Shown here piece after piece: positions 26,417 to 34,112 of a stretch of DNA of 64,000 nucleotides (its first letter is position 1; each line of letters begins with the position of its first letter). Both the position numbers and the translations under genes were made by a program. Origin of the DNA: Streptomyces endocoffeicus (GTDB lineage: Bacteria; Actinomycetota; Actinomycetes; Streptomycetales; Streptomycetaceae); the NCBI RefSeq assembly GCF_016741935.1, contig NZ_JAERRG010000002.1, positions 1 to 64,000 of the forward strand, read 5' to 3'. The notes under the pieces were generated by a model that saw only the letters and a program-made list of their open reading frames with translations, ran no database searches and was not told the DNA's origin.

Positions 26417-27769
26417 TCACGCCGTCACCGTCGGCCCCGGGCCGTACTCCCGGCCGCTCCGCGGCGGCGCGTCCACGGACACATCCAGCTCCGCCCGTAA
26501 CTCGAACCAGCCGTCCGACCGTACGCCCGCGCACAGCCGCCCACCGAGGTTCTCCACCCGCACCCGGAGGTTGCCGATGCCGCTGCCGCCGTCCGAACTG
26601 TCGGCGCGCAGGATCGTGGACGGCCGGCCCACCCCGTCGTTGACGAGCGTCAGCGACACCCGCCGCCCGCTGCGCCGCGCCTCGACCGCGCAGTGGTCGG
26701 CCTTGCTGTGGCGCAGCACATTGGTCAGCCCCTCGCGCAACACGCTCGCCAGCACCGTGTCCACCAGCTCCGGCAGCGGTCCGCAGTCGATCTCGGCCGT
26801 GGCGCTGATGCCCGCCGCGGCCAGCATCGAACGGGCCGTCGCCGCCTCCGCCGACAGCGACATCTTGCGATAGCCGCTGGCCACGGCCCGTACGTCGGCG
26901 AGGGCCTGACGGGAGGTCTGCAGGATCTCCGAGAGCTCCTGCTGGGCGCGGGAGTTCTGCCGGGGCACCAGCCGGTGCACCAGCTCGCATTTGAGGGTGA
27001 TCGTGGACAGGCTGTAGCCCAGCAGATCGTGCACGTCCCGGGAGAACCGCAGCCGCTCCTGGGCGACCGCCAGCCGGGCCAGCTCCGCCCGGGACCGGGA
27101 CACCTCGGCGACCAGCCCGGACAGCCGCGAGAGCCCGAAGACCACCAGCCCGGTCAGCGCGGTGGAGACCGTGGTGTACGCGACCTGACCCCAGCCGAAT
27201 CCCACCTGGAACAGCAGCACGTCCGTGCACAGCAGGATGGCCGCGAACGCGGGCCACGCCAGCGCCGGGACCAGCACCAGCAGCGAGGAGCCGGCCAGGA
27301 AGCCCGGCATGCCCAGCCAGGCGTGCTTGAAGATGGCGAAGGGGGCGAAGGTCAGCACCGTCTGGAGGGTCAGCGTCCAGCGCCGCGCACCGCTGAGCCG
27401 GGGCGCGAGGCCGGGGAAGGAGTGCAGCATCTGGAGGCAGAGCAGCATGGTCATCGGCAGCAGCGCGAGACCGAGCATCGCCGCGTCGACGGACCTGCCC
27501 GAACGATTGCCGTCGACCACATAGGTGACGGCCACGGCGAAGTACCCCACCAGCACGAGGACCGTGATGACCACGGCCAGACGCGGCGCCAGACCGTCCT
27601 GGTGGCGCGGTGGATGGTTGCCGGCATCGTCGGGCAAGAGGCTCCCCTGCACTCGTCCTCCGGATGGTCGGGCCGGATTGGGTGGCTTGCCCGAGAGTAT
27701 CCGATCTTCACCTGGGGTGGAGAGGCCCTGTGGAAGGCTCATGCTGTACGCAGAGTTACCGGATATCAC
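26417..27769 (-). CDS. Sensor histidine kinase (HisKA_3 type)
   Basis: A 450-residue membrane kinase with five or six hydrophobic segments (about residues 62-215), the dimerisation/phosphoacceptor box RFSRDVHDLLGYSLS and an ATPase domain (REGLTNVLRHSKA as N-box, GSGIGNL as G-box). It is probably the partner of the response regulator at 25682. GTG 27769 starts six bases after the YcaO stop; an ATG at 27742 is an alternative; neither has a clear ribosome binding site, so coupling to the upstream gene is likely. Codon 424 (26498-26500) is TTA. It thus appears cotranscribed with the peptide-modifying enzyme. Confidence 0.87.
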   Translation of the reverse strand: MISGNSAYSMSLPQGLSTPGEDRILSGKPPNPARPSGGRVQGSLLPDDAGNHPPRHQDGLAPRLAVVITVLVLVGYFAVAVTYVVDGNRSGRSVDAAMLGLALLPMTMLLCLQMLHSFPGLAPRLSGARRWTLTLQTVLTFAPFAIFKHAWLGMPGFLAGSSLLVLVPALAWPAFAAILLCTDVLLFQVGFGWGQVAYTTVSTALTGLVVFGLSRLSGLVAEVSRSRAELARLAVAQERLRFSRDVHDLLGYSLSTITLKCELVHRLVPRQNSRAQQELSEILQTSRQALADVRAVASGYRKMSLSAEAATARSMLAAAGISATAEIDCGPLPELVDTVLASVLREGLTNVLRHSKADHCAVEARRSGRRVSLTLVNDGVGRPSTILRADSSDGGSGIGNLRVRVENLGGRLCAGVRSDGWFELRAELDVSVDAPPRSGREYGPGPTVTA

Positions 27770-27775
27770 GGGGGA

Positions 27776-30157
27776 TCACAGGAAAAACGGAATCGGGTTG
27801 AGGTCCGCGTAGCGCGTGGGCCCCGGCAGCCGGCCGAGCGCCACGGGGGCGTCGAAGAGCCGGCCGGGCGCGAACCGGGCCCAGTGCGGGCGCATTCCGG
27901 GCACCAGCACCTTGGCCACCGGCAGTCCCACATCCGGCCGGGTCTGGTCCAGCACCAGCAGTTCCATCCCCCGTCCGCGCACCAACTCCCTCACGGCGGC
28001 CAGCGCACCGCCCTCCGGGGGCTCCGGGGGGCCGGATATCCCCGGGGGCATTACGGCCGCCGGATCGGGGGCCAGATAGGGGTGGCCGGCGAGGGTCGCG
28101 GTACGGAACCAGCGCAGCGCCTCGGGCTCGGCGGCGCCGTAACCCCCGCCGTCGGCACGGGCCTCGACCACCGCCGGAAGCATCTGGTTCAGCTCGGCGA
28201 AGGCGTGGCACAGCGCGGTGCGCCGGTCGAAGTGGGCGCCGAAGCCGAAGGTGATGTCCTCGGCGGGCTTGTCGAGGCGCCGGGAGAGCGCGGCGACCAC
28301 CGGTATGCCGAAGTCCGCGGTGAGGTCCAGGGCCCACACCTCGCGCCGCACGCCCCGGTGGGCGGCGCGCACTTCGGCCAGCCACGGGTCGTCGAAGGCG
28401 TCCAGGGCCACGGCGGGCTGCCGGGTGCGGTTGTACCACCACAGGGCGACCGCGTCCCGCTCCACGAGCTCCAGGAAGCCCCGTACGACGGCGTCGGCCA
28501 GGGTGCCGCCCGCCGCCGCGCCGTTGGAGTCCGCCCGGCAGCAGCGGTGGCCCGGGGGCTGCGGGGCGCCGTAGTAGAGCAGCGCGGTGGGCAGCAGCCG
28601 GTGGCGCTCGGTGGTGAGCGACCACACCGGGGTCCAGTCCAGCTCCGCGCCCTCGTCGAACGGATCCTGGACGCGGTGGCGCGCGGGGAGGGCGGGATCC
28701 CGGAACTGGCGCGGGTCGAAGAGCTGGACGGTGTCCGGGTGCACCGCGTCGTCCGGGCGCAGATCGCGGTAGCGGGCGCGCTGACGCGGCTCGTCCCCCT
28801 GGAAATGGCCGCTGTAGTGCTCCAGGGCCTCGCACAGCGCGCTCGCCCGCGCCTGTTCGGCCGTGCGGCCCTTACCGTGGGCGGCGGCCCGCAGGCCGGC
28901 CCTTACGGCGTCCAGGCCGCTGTGGGGGCCCGCTCCGGCGTACGAAGGGTGGCGGGCGTGGAAGCAGTTGAGGACGGCGGGGCCGCGCGGATCGCGCCGG
29001 ATCTCGGTGACCAGCCCGGTGACGGGGTCCACCAGATGTCCGTAGCGCTCCATGATCCCGCGCGCGGAGGTGTCGGTGGCGGTCTCGGCCAGTGGCGCCC
29101 GTGGTGAGGGCAGCGACAGGGGCGCCCGTATGCGGGCCGCGACCAGCGCCGGATCGCCGCAGCCCGCGCACTGCGGACGGCGGGAGAGCGGATGGCGGTC
29201 CACGGTGGCGGTGAGGCTGTCCAGGGTGCGCAGCTCCCGCTGGCCCGGATGCCGGTACCCGGCCAGCCACTTGGCGGCCTCCAGAGCGGCGAGCTGGAGC
29301 GCGGCGGCGCGGCTCGCGGGCAGGGAGGCGGGTGGTCGCGGCACCGGTCCGGGGCGGCCGAGCCGGCGCTGGAGATACGCCTCGGCCTGCCGTCCGCGCC
29401 ACAGCCGGTCCGCCAGACAGACCCAGCACGGAGCGTCGGGGGCGCCGAGGAACGGGCCCAGCCACGTCTGGGTGCCCACCGGTTTGACGGGCAGCCAGCG
29501 GCGGCCGGCGGCGCGGTGCGCGGCGTCCACGGCGGCGAGCCGCGGATCGAGGTAGTCATCGCACACCACAAGGGTGAGTTCTGCGGCGTCATGTTGACGA
29601 ATGGCGATTTGACATATCTCTCGCCGAGGACTATTTGCCCCCGAGGTCGTCGGATCGCCGTCCGCCGCCTCCGCGTTCACGGACCTCGGGTCCGCCGGCT
29701 CGCCGTCCACCGTCCTCAGCCCCGCGACGCGCAGCGCCCGGACCACCTCGTCCGGGTCGGTCGAGCCGAGCACCAGCGGGGCCACGGCGGGGCGGGCGGA
29801 CGCGGGCACGGGGGCCGGGGCGGAGCCGCCCGTGCCCAGCCCGGCCAGCTCCCAGTACGCCTCCTCGGGCGTCCAGGCGCGCTCCCGCTCGGAGACCAGC
29901 CCGGCCGCGCGGAGACGGGCGATGACGCGCTCGGCCTGCCCGGCCGGGACCGCGCCGGGCGGGCCCGCGGCGCGGCCGGGCGCGGCGGCCTCGGTGAGGA
30001 TGTGGGCGAGGTCCCGCGACCCGTCGAGCAGCGGTGCCAGCGCGGCGATCGCGTGCCCGAGCAGCGCCGTGACCCCGTGCTCGGAGACGAGATAGACGGC
30101 CTCGCCGGGCACCGGCTCGACCCGCAGATGTGGTGTGAAGCCCAGTTCGCCGGTCAT
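27776..30157 (-). CDS. Fused azoline cyclodehydratase (E1-like C domain + YcaO D domain)
   Basis: A 793-residue enzyme that should convert Cys/Thr/Ser of a precursor peptide to thiazoline or oxazoline using ATP. Residues 1-90 look like the leader-binding winged helix; the middle is an E1/ThiF-like part with the zinc cysteines Cys244, Cys247 (CWVC), Cys330 and Cys333 (CAGC). From about 370 follows the YcaO domain with ATP/Mg residues Glu443 and Glu446 (LCEALEHY) and Glu563, Glu566, Arg567 (LELVERD). The end LNPIPFFL resembles the Pro-rich C-terminus needed for cyclodehydration. It starts 13 bp after the precursor gene. No flavin azoline dehydrogenase is nearby, so the rings may stay unoxidised. 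Confidence 0.87.
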   Translation of the reverse strand: MTGELGFTPHLRVEPVPGEAVYLVSEHGVTALLGHAIAALAPLLDGSRDLAHILTEAAAPGRAAGPPGAVPAGQAERVIARLRAAGLVSERERAWTPEEAYWELAGLGTGGSAPAPVPASARPAVAPLVLGSTDPDEVVRALRVAGLRTVDGEPADPRSVNAEAADGDPTTSGANSPRREICQIAIRQHDAAELTLVVCDDYLDPRLAAVDAAHRAAGRRWLPVKPVGTQTWLGPFLGAPDAPCWVCLADRLWRGRQAEAYLQRRLGRPGPVPRPPASLPASRAAALQLAALEAAKWLAGYRHPGQRELRTLDSLTATVDRHPLSRRPQCAGCGDPALVAARIRAPLSLPSPRAPLAETATDTSARGIMERYGHLVDPVTGLVTEIRRDPRGPAVLNCFHARHPSYAGAGPHSGLDAVRAGLRAAAHGKGRTAEQARASALCEALEHYSGHFQGDEPRQRARYRDLRPDDAVHPDTVQLFDPRQFRDPALPARHRVQDPFDEGAELDWTPVWSLTTERHRLLPTALLYYGAPQPPGHRCCRADSNGAAAGGTLADAVVRGFLELVERDAVALWWYNRTRQPAVALDAFDDPWLAEVRAAHRGVRREVWALDLTADFGIPVVAALSRRLDKPAEDITFGFGAHFDRRTALCHAFAELNQMLPAVVEARADGGGYGAAEPEALRWFRTATLAGHPYLAPDPAAVMPPGISGPPEPPEGGALAAVRELVRGRGMELLVLDQTRPDVGLPVAKVLVPGMRPHWARFAPGRLFDAPVALGRLPGPTRYADLNPIPFFL

Positions 30158-30170
30158 TGCCCGGGCCCGG

Positions 30171-30377
30171 TCATTCGGCGCCGACGGTGCAGATGCAGAT
30201 GCCGGGCGCGGGGATGGGCCAGGCGGTGTCGGAGAGGTCCTCGATGACCAGGTCGTCGTCCTCGGCGGGCTTGGCGCGCTCGGCGATCTGGACGACCTCG
30301 GTGACCTCGGTGTTCTCGGCGGGATGAGCCAGGACGGCGGGGCTCGTGGACTCATATGGGACGGGCGTATCGGTCAT
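30171..30377 (-). CDS. Putative azoline RiPP precursor peptide (68 aa)
   Basis: A short peptide gene directly upstream of the YcaO gene. The first 50 residues are acidic and leader-like (EDDDLVIEDLSDTAW near the end); the tail PIPAPGICICTVGAE holds the only cysteines (61, 63) plus Thr64, the residues a cyclodehydratase would modify. ATG 30377 is preceded by GAGAGAG; an in-frame ATG at 30392 would add five residues. Size, position, acidic leader and Cys/Thr-bearing tail support the call; no export or leader-peptidase gene is adjacent. The cleavage site is unknown, possibly near Trp53-Pro54. I do not recognise the core as any named compound. Confidence 0.75.
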   Translation of the reverse strand: MTDTPVPYESTSPAVLAHPAENTEVTEVVQIAERAKPAEDDDLVIEDLSDTAWPIPAPGICICTVGAE

Positions 30378-30530
30378 CGCGGACTCTCTCATCGCCAGGG
30401 GTGTGAATTTGTCATGGTGCGGGGCTCTGGAACTCATATCGAGCTCGGTACTCCGGCACTGGCCGCACAGGCCGCCCACAAGCGAGGCTCTTAGATGCCT
30501 CGGTGGCAGGGCCGCGCGGCCAGGAGGCAC

Positions 30531-30549
30531 TTGACGGACCGTTGACGGA
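30531..30549 (+). promoter_or_regulatory. Candidate SARP-type direct repeat before the SARP gene
   Basis: TTGACGGA occurs twice with an 11-bp period. SARP proteins bind short direct repeats spaced by one helical turn, so this may be an autoregulatory site. The second copy overlaps the GGAGG ribosome binding site of the SARP gene, which weakens the case. The 183-bp divergent gap 30378-30560 must also carry the precursor promoter. Confidence 0.3.
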
Positions 30550-30560
30550 GGTACACGACC

Positions 30561-31385
30561 ATGGACATCAAGGTGTTGGGGCCGCTGAGCGTCGAGGCGT
30601 GCGGTCAGTCGATCGTGCCCAGCGCGGGCAAGCCGCGCCAGATCCTTGCACTGCTTTCCGTCTACGCCAACCAGATGCTCCCGGTGCCCACTCTTATGGA
30701 GGAAATCTGGGGCACGCAGATGCCGCGCAGCGCGCTCACCACTTTGCAGACCTACATCCTGCAGCTGCGCCGCAGGCTGGCCGCTGCTTATGGCCCACAG
30801 GCCCCGCAGGCTTCCAAGGATGTGCTCGCCACGCGATACGGCGGATATGTGCTGGAGGCCCAGCCGGGCGCGGTGGACATCCATGAGTACGACCGGCTGG
30901 TGGCCGCGGGGCGGGACGCGCTGGACGCCGGGGACGATGTCCAGGCGTCCCTGCTGCTGCGCGAGGCGCTGGCCGTCTGGCGCGGCCCCGCGCTGGTGGA
31001 TGTGAAGGTCGGGCCGGTCCTGGAGATCGAGCTGGCCCGTCTGGAGGAGAGTCGGCTCGGCGTCCTGGAGCGCCGTATCGAGGCCGATCTGCGGCTGGGC
31101 CGCCATGCCGAGCTGCTCACGGAGCTCACCGAACTGACCGCCCGTCATCCGCTGCACGAGGGGCTGCACGCCCAGTGCATGGCCGCGCTCTACCGTGCGG
31201 GCCGCCCCTGGCAGGCGCTGGAGGTCTACCAGGGGCTGCGCGCCAGACTGGTGGAGGACCTCGGGCTGGAGCCGTCGCCGCGGCTGCAGAAGCTCCAGCA
31301 GGCGGTGCTCGCCTCTGACCCGGCCCTCGATCTGGACCTGGACGGCCACTGGCGCCGCCCGGTGCTCGACCTGTTCGCCGCATAG
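30561..31385 (+). CDS. SARP-family (AfsR/ActII-ORF4-type) activator
   Basis: A 274-residue pathway activator: an OmpR-like winged helix at the N-terminus (MDIKVLGPLSVEACG; TLQTYILQLRRRL) and a bacterial transcriptional activation domain (from about 105). There is no ATPase extension, so it is the short SARP class that turns on adjacent biosynthetic genes. GGAGG lies nine bases before the ATG. Divergent to the precursor-YcaO-kinase genes, it is the natural regulator of that operon. No TTA codon was found in it. Confidence 0.9.
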   Translation: MDIKVLGPLSVEACGQSIVPSAGKPRQILALLSVYANQMLPVPTLMEEIWGTQMPRSALTTLQTYILQLRRRLAAAYGPQAPQASKDVLATRYGGYVLEAQPGAVDIHEYDRLVAAGRDALDAGDDVQASLLLREALAVWRGPALVDVKVGPVLEIELARLEESRLGVLERRIEADLRLGRHAELLTELTELTARHPLHEGLHAQCMAALYRAGRPWQALEVYQGLRARLVEDLGLEPSPRLQKLQQAVLASDPALDLDLDGHWRRPVLDLFAA

Positions 31386-31730
31386 CCCCCGGCCAACGGC
31401 CCCCCAGCCCTTAGCCCCCAGCCCCCAGCCCCCAGCCCCCGCAGAGCGGTTCCCCGAGCCCCCGAGCTCCCCGACATCCCCGATAACGCCCCGTCCTCGT
31501 CCGGAGTCCCGTAGATCCCGTAGATCCCGTACCAGCCGTCCCCGTCCGGCGAACCCTTCCCCCCAATACGCCCGGCGCCGCCCTTCAGCCGGGCCTGCTA
31601 CGGCTCCGCTGCCCGATCCCCCCGCGCGGGCAAGCGGAGCCGTAGCGCGTCCAGGGGCTGTCACAGGCGCCCGATGCCCGATGCCCATGGCCTGAGCCCT
31701 GGACCCTGAGCCCGACCAGCAGGAGGCGCG
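31386..31730. other. Non-coding gap with low-complexity repeats
   Basis: Between the SARP and monooxygenase genes. It holds a heptamer run of CAGCCCC (about 31405-31440), a TAGATCCCG repeat (about 31512-31540), a strong hairpin (31597-31646) and, just before 31731, the GGAGG of the next gene. No open frame with proper codon use is seen. Confidence 0.55.
31597..31646. terminator. Hairpin downstream of the SARP gene
   Basis: Arms GCTACGGCTCCGCTGCCCG and CGGGCAAGCGGAGCCGTAGC pair over 19 bp with one bulged A and an 11-base loop. Likely a terminator, though it lies 210 bp after the SARP stop. Confidence 0.6.
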
Positions 31731-32966
31731 ATGATGCGCGAGATCGACACCGATGTGTGCGTGGTCGGGGGCGGCCCGGCCGGTCTGGTGCTGGCGCTGC
31801 TGATGCTGCGGTCGGGGGCTCGGGTGACCGTGGTGGAGTGCGCCCGAGCGCATCAGCGCGTGGTCCGCGGCGAAATACTCCAGCCCGGCGCGATGGAGTT
31901 GTTGGACGCGCTCGATGTGCTCGCCGGCGCCCGCGCCCGCGGCGCCCATGAGCACCACCGGTTTCTGGTGATCGAGGGCGAGCGGGTGCTGCTGGAGGCC
32001 GACTACCGGCTGCTTCCGGCCCCGTACGACCACCTGCTGAGCGTGGTGCGCCCCCATCTGCTGGATGAGCTTCTCGCCCGCTGCCGCCGCTCGCCCGGCT
32101 TCCGCTATCTGCCCGGACGGCGGGCCGGGGCGCTGCTGCGGCGGGAGGGGCGGATCGCCGGGGTCATCGCCGAAGGCGCGCCGGGCCGCTGTGCCGTACG
32201 GGCCCGGGTCGTCGTCGGCGCGGACGGCCGGTTCTCGCGGATCCGGCGGCTGGCGGGCATCGGGGCGGGCCGCGCCGACGCGTTCGCCCAGGATGTGCTG
32301 TGGTGCACCCTCAGCGCGCCCCCGGAAGAGCCGCCGGTCCGCGATGTGCGGGTGTACCGCACCGGCGGCGGCCCGGTGCTGGTCTACGGCTCCTGGCCGA
32401 ACCGGATCCAGCTCGGCTGGACCCTGCCGCACCGGCGCTACGGCCAGATCGCCGCCCTCGGCATCGACCATGTCAAGGAGCGGCTGATGCGTGCCGTGCC
32501 GCGGTACGCCACGCTGATCCGCGATCAGCTCCGCACCCCCGCCGACCTCGGTGTGCTCGATGTCTTCTCCGCACGCGCCGAGCGCTGGGTGGCCGACGGG
32601 CTGGTGCTGATCGGCGACGCCGCCCACACCCACAGCCCGATCGGCGCCCAGGGCATCAACCTCGCGGTACAGGACGCGGTGGTGCTGCACCCCCTGCTGG
32701 CCCGCGCCCTGGCCGAGGGCGACACCAGCGCCGAGCGGCTGGCGGAGTTCGAGCGGCGGCGCGGGCCCGACATCGCGGCGGTGATGCGGATGCAGACCCT
32801 GCAGAGCCGGGCGATCCTCTCGCAGGGCGCGTTCACCACCCGGGTGCGCCCCCGTCTTGCGCGGGCGCTGCGTCATACGCCGCTCTACCGCAAGATCCTC
32901 CAGCGCATGGCCTACGGCAACCCCTCGATCCGTATCGCCGACGCCGGGGTGTGCGGCCGCATATGA
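31731..32966 (+). CDS. FAD-dependent monooxygenase (PHBH-fold)
   Basis: A 411-residue flavoprotein hydroxylase: FAD motif VCVVGGGPAGLVLALL at the N-terminus, the DG motif VVGADGRFSRIR and the GD motif LIGDAAHTHSPIGAQGINLAVQDA. Such enzymes hydroxylate aromatic or polyketide-like substrates with NAD(P)H. AGGAGG lies four bases before ATG 31731 and seven before a second ATG at 31734, so the start is ambiguous by one codon. It is not the SagB-type dehydrogenase that normally oxidises azolines. It may be a tailoring enzyme of the region; that is inference. Confidence 0.88.
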   Translation: MMREIDTDVCVVGGGPAGLVLALLMLRSGARVTVVECARAHQRVVRGEILQPGAMELLDALDVLAGARARGAHEHHRFLVIEGERVLLEADYRLLPAPYDHLLSVVRPHLLDELLARCRRSPGFRYLPGRRAGALLRREGRIAGVIAEGAPGRCAVRARVVVGADGRFSRIRRLAGIGAGRADAFAQDVLWCTLSAPPEEPPVRDVRVYRTGGGPVLVYGSWPNRIQLGWTLPHRRYGQIAALGIDHVKERLMRAVPRYATLIRDQLRTPADLGVLDVFSARAERWVADGLVLIGDAAHTHSPIGAQGINLAVQDAVVLHPLLARALAEGDTSAERLAEFERRRGPDIAAVMRMQTLQSRAILSQGAFTTRVRPRLARALRHTPLYRKILQRMAYGNPSIRIADAGVCGRI

Positions 32967-33058
32967 CGCCCTCGAGAGCGATGGCCGGAAACCACCTCCA
33001 CACCGGCTTCTCGCCACCCGGCGTTGGCGCCATGCCCCGCACGGCCTAGGTTGAGGCC

Positions 33059-34009
33059 ATGCACACTGTCGTGATCCTGGCGCTGGACCAGGTCATCGCC
33101 TTCGATCTGGCCACCCCGATCGAGGTGTTCACCCGCACCCGGCTGCCCGACGGCCGGGAGCCCTACCGGGTCCGGGTCTGTGCCCCCGCCCCCGCCGTCG
33201 ACGCCGGGGTGTTCACCCTCCAGGCCCCGTACGGGCTCGAGGCGCTCGCCGAGGCCGACACCATCGTCGTGCCCGGCCGCGGCGACGCCCTGCTCCCGGT
33301 CCCCGACGAGGTGATCGAGGCGCTGCGGGACGCGGCCGGACGGGGCACCCGTATCGCCTCGATCTGCTCCGGAGCGTTCATCCTCGCCGCCACTGGGCTG
33401 CTCGACGGACTCCGCGCCACCACGCACTGGCTCGGCGGCGCGCTGCTCGCCGAGCTCCATCCGAAGATCCAGGTCGACCCGGATGTGCTCTATGTGGACA
33501 ACGGCCAGTTCCTCACCTCGGCGGGCGCCGCGGCCGGGCTCGATCTGTGTCTGCACATGATCCGGCGCGACCATGGCTCCGCCGTGGCCGCCGACGCCGC
33601 CCGGCTGTCCGTGATGCCCCTGGAACGGGAGGGCGGACAGGCCCAGTTCATCGTCCACGACCAGCCGCCCGTGCCGCGCGGATCGCTGTTCGAACCCCTG
33701 CTGCGGTGGATGGAGGACAACGCCGGACGGGACCTCACCCTCAACGAGATCGCCGCCCACGTCGGCATGAGCACCCGCACCCTCAACCGCCGCTTCCGTG
33801 AGCACACCGGGACCACCCCGCTGCAGTGGCTGCACCGCGCCCGGATCCGCCAGGCGCAGTATCTGCTGGAGGCCACCGCCCACCCCGTGGAGCGCATCGC
33901 CTCCCAGGTGGGGTTCGGCTCGCCCACCTCCTTCCGGGACCGCTTCAAGCGCGTCGTGGGCACCAGCCCGCACAGCTATCGCTCCGCCTTCCAGCGAAAC
34001 GCCGGATAG
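33059..34009 (+). CDS. GlxA-type AraC-family regulator (DJ-1/PfpI + HTH)
   Basis: A 316-residue regulator joining a DJ-1/PfpI-like sensor domain (residues 1-170, with ICSGAFILAATGLLDG at the nucleophile elbow, Cys kept) and a C-terminal AraC DNA-binding domain (MSTRTLNRRFREHTGTTPLQWL; ERIASQVGFGSPTSFRDRFKRVVGTSP). Proteins of this type control metabolism and secondary metabolite genes in Streptomyces. Target unknown. Confidence 0.9.
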   Translation: MHTVVILALDQVIAFDLATPIEVFTRTRLPDGREPYRVRVCAPAPAVDAGVFTLQAPYGLEALAEADTIVVPGRGDALLPVPDEVIEALRDAAGRGTRIASICSGAFILAATGLLDGLRATTHWLGGALLAELHPKIQVDPDVLYVDNGQFLTSAGAAAGLDLCLHMIRRDHGSAVAADAARLSVMPLEREGGQAQFIVHDQPPVPRGSLFEPLLRWMEDNAGRDLTLNEIAAHVGMSTRTLNRRFREHTGTTPLQWLHRARIRQAQYLLEATAHPVERIASQVGFGSPTSFRDRFKRVVGTSPHSYRSAFQRNAG

Positions 34010-34112
34010 CCGCCGAGCGAGACCCCGTAGCGGGTCGGGCGCGGGTCGAGGCGGGCTCGAGTCACGGCGGCGACCATGGCCTTCTCAGTGGGAACGACCG
34101 CGAGGAGCGCCC

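Noticed and set aside
28140..28142. TTA on the minus strand in the YcaO gene
   Set aside because: It is out of frame (spans Gly-Tyr codons). Similar out-of-frame TTA triplets in bglC and cebF were also discarded.
31731..32966. FAD monooxygenase as the missing azoline dehydrogenase
   Set aside because: It has the PHBH-type FAD motifs, not the FMN nitroreductase fold of SagB-type enzymes.
30171..33017. 948-codon minus-strand frame running through the SARP and monooxygenase genes
   Set aside because: Only its last 68 codons (the precursor) have fitting context and composition; the rest is the shadow of the plus-strand SARP and FAD monooxygenase genes.
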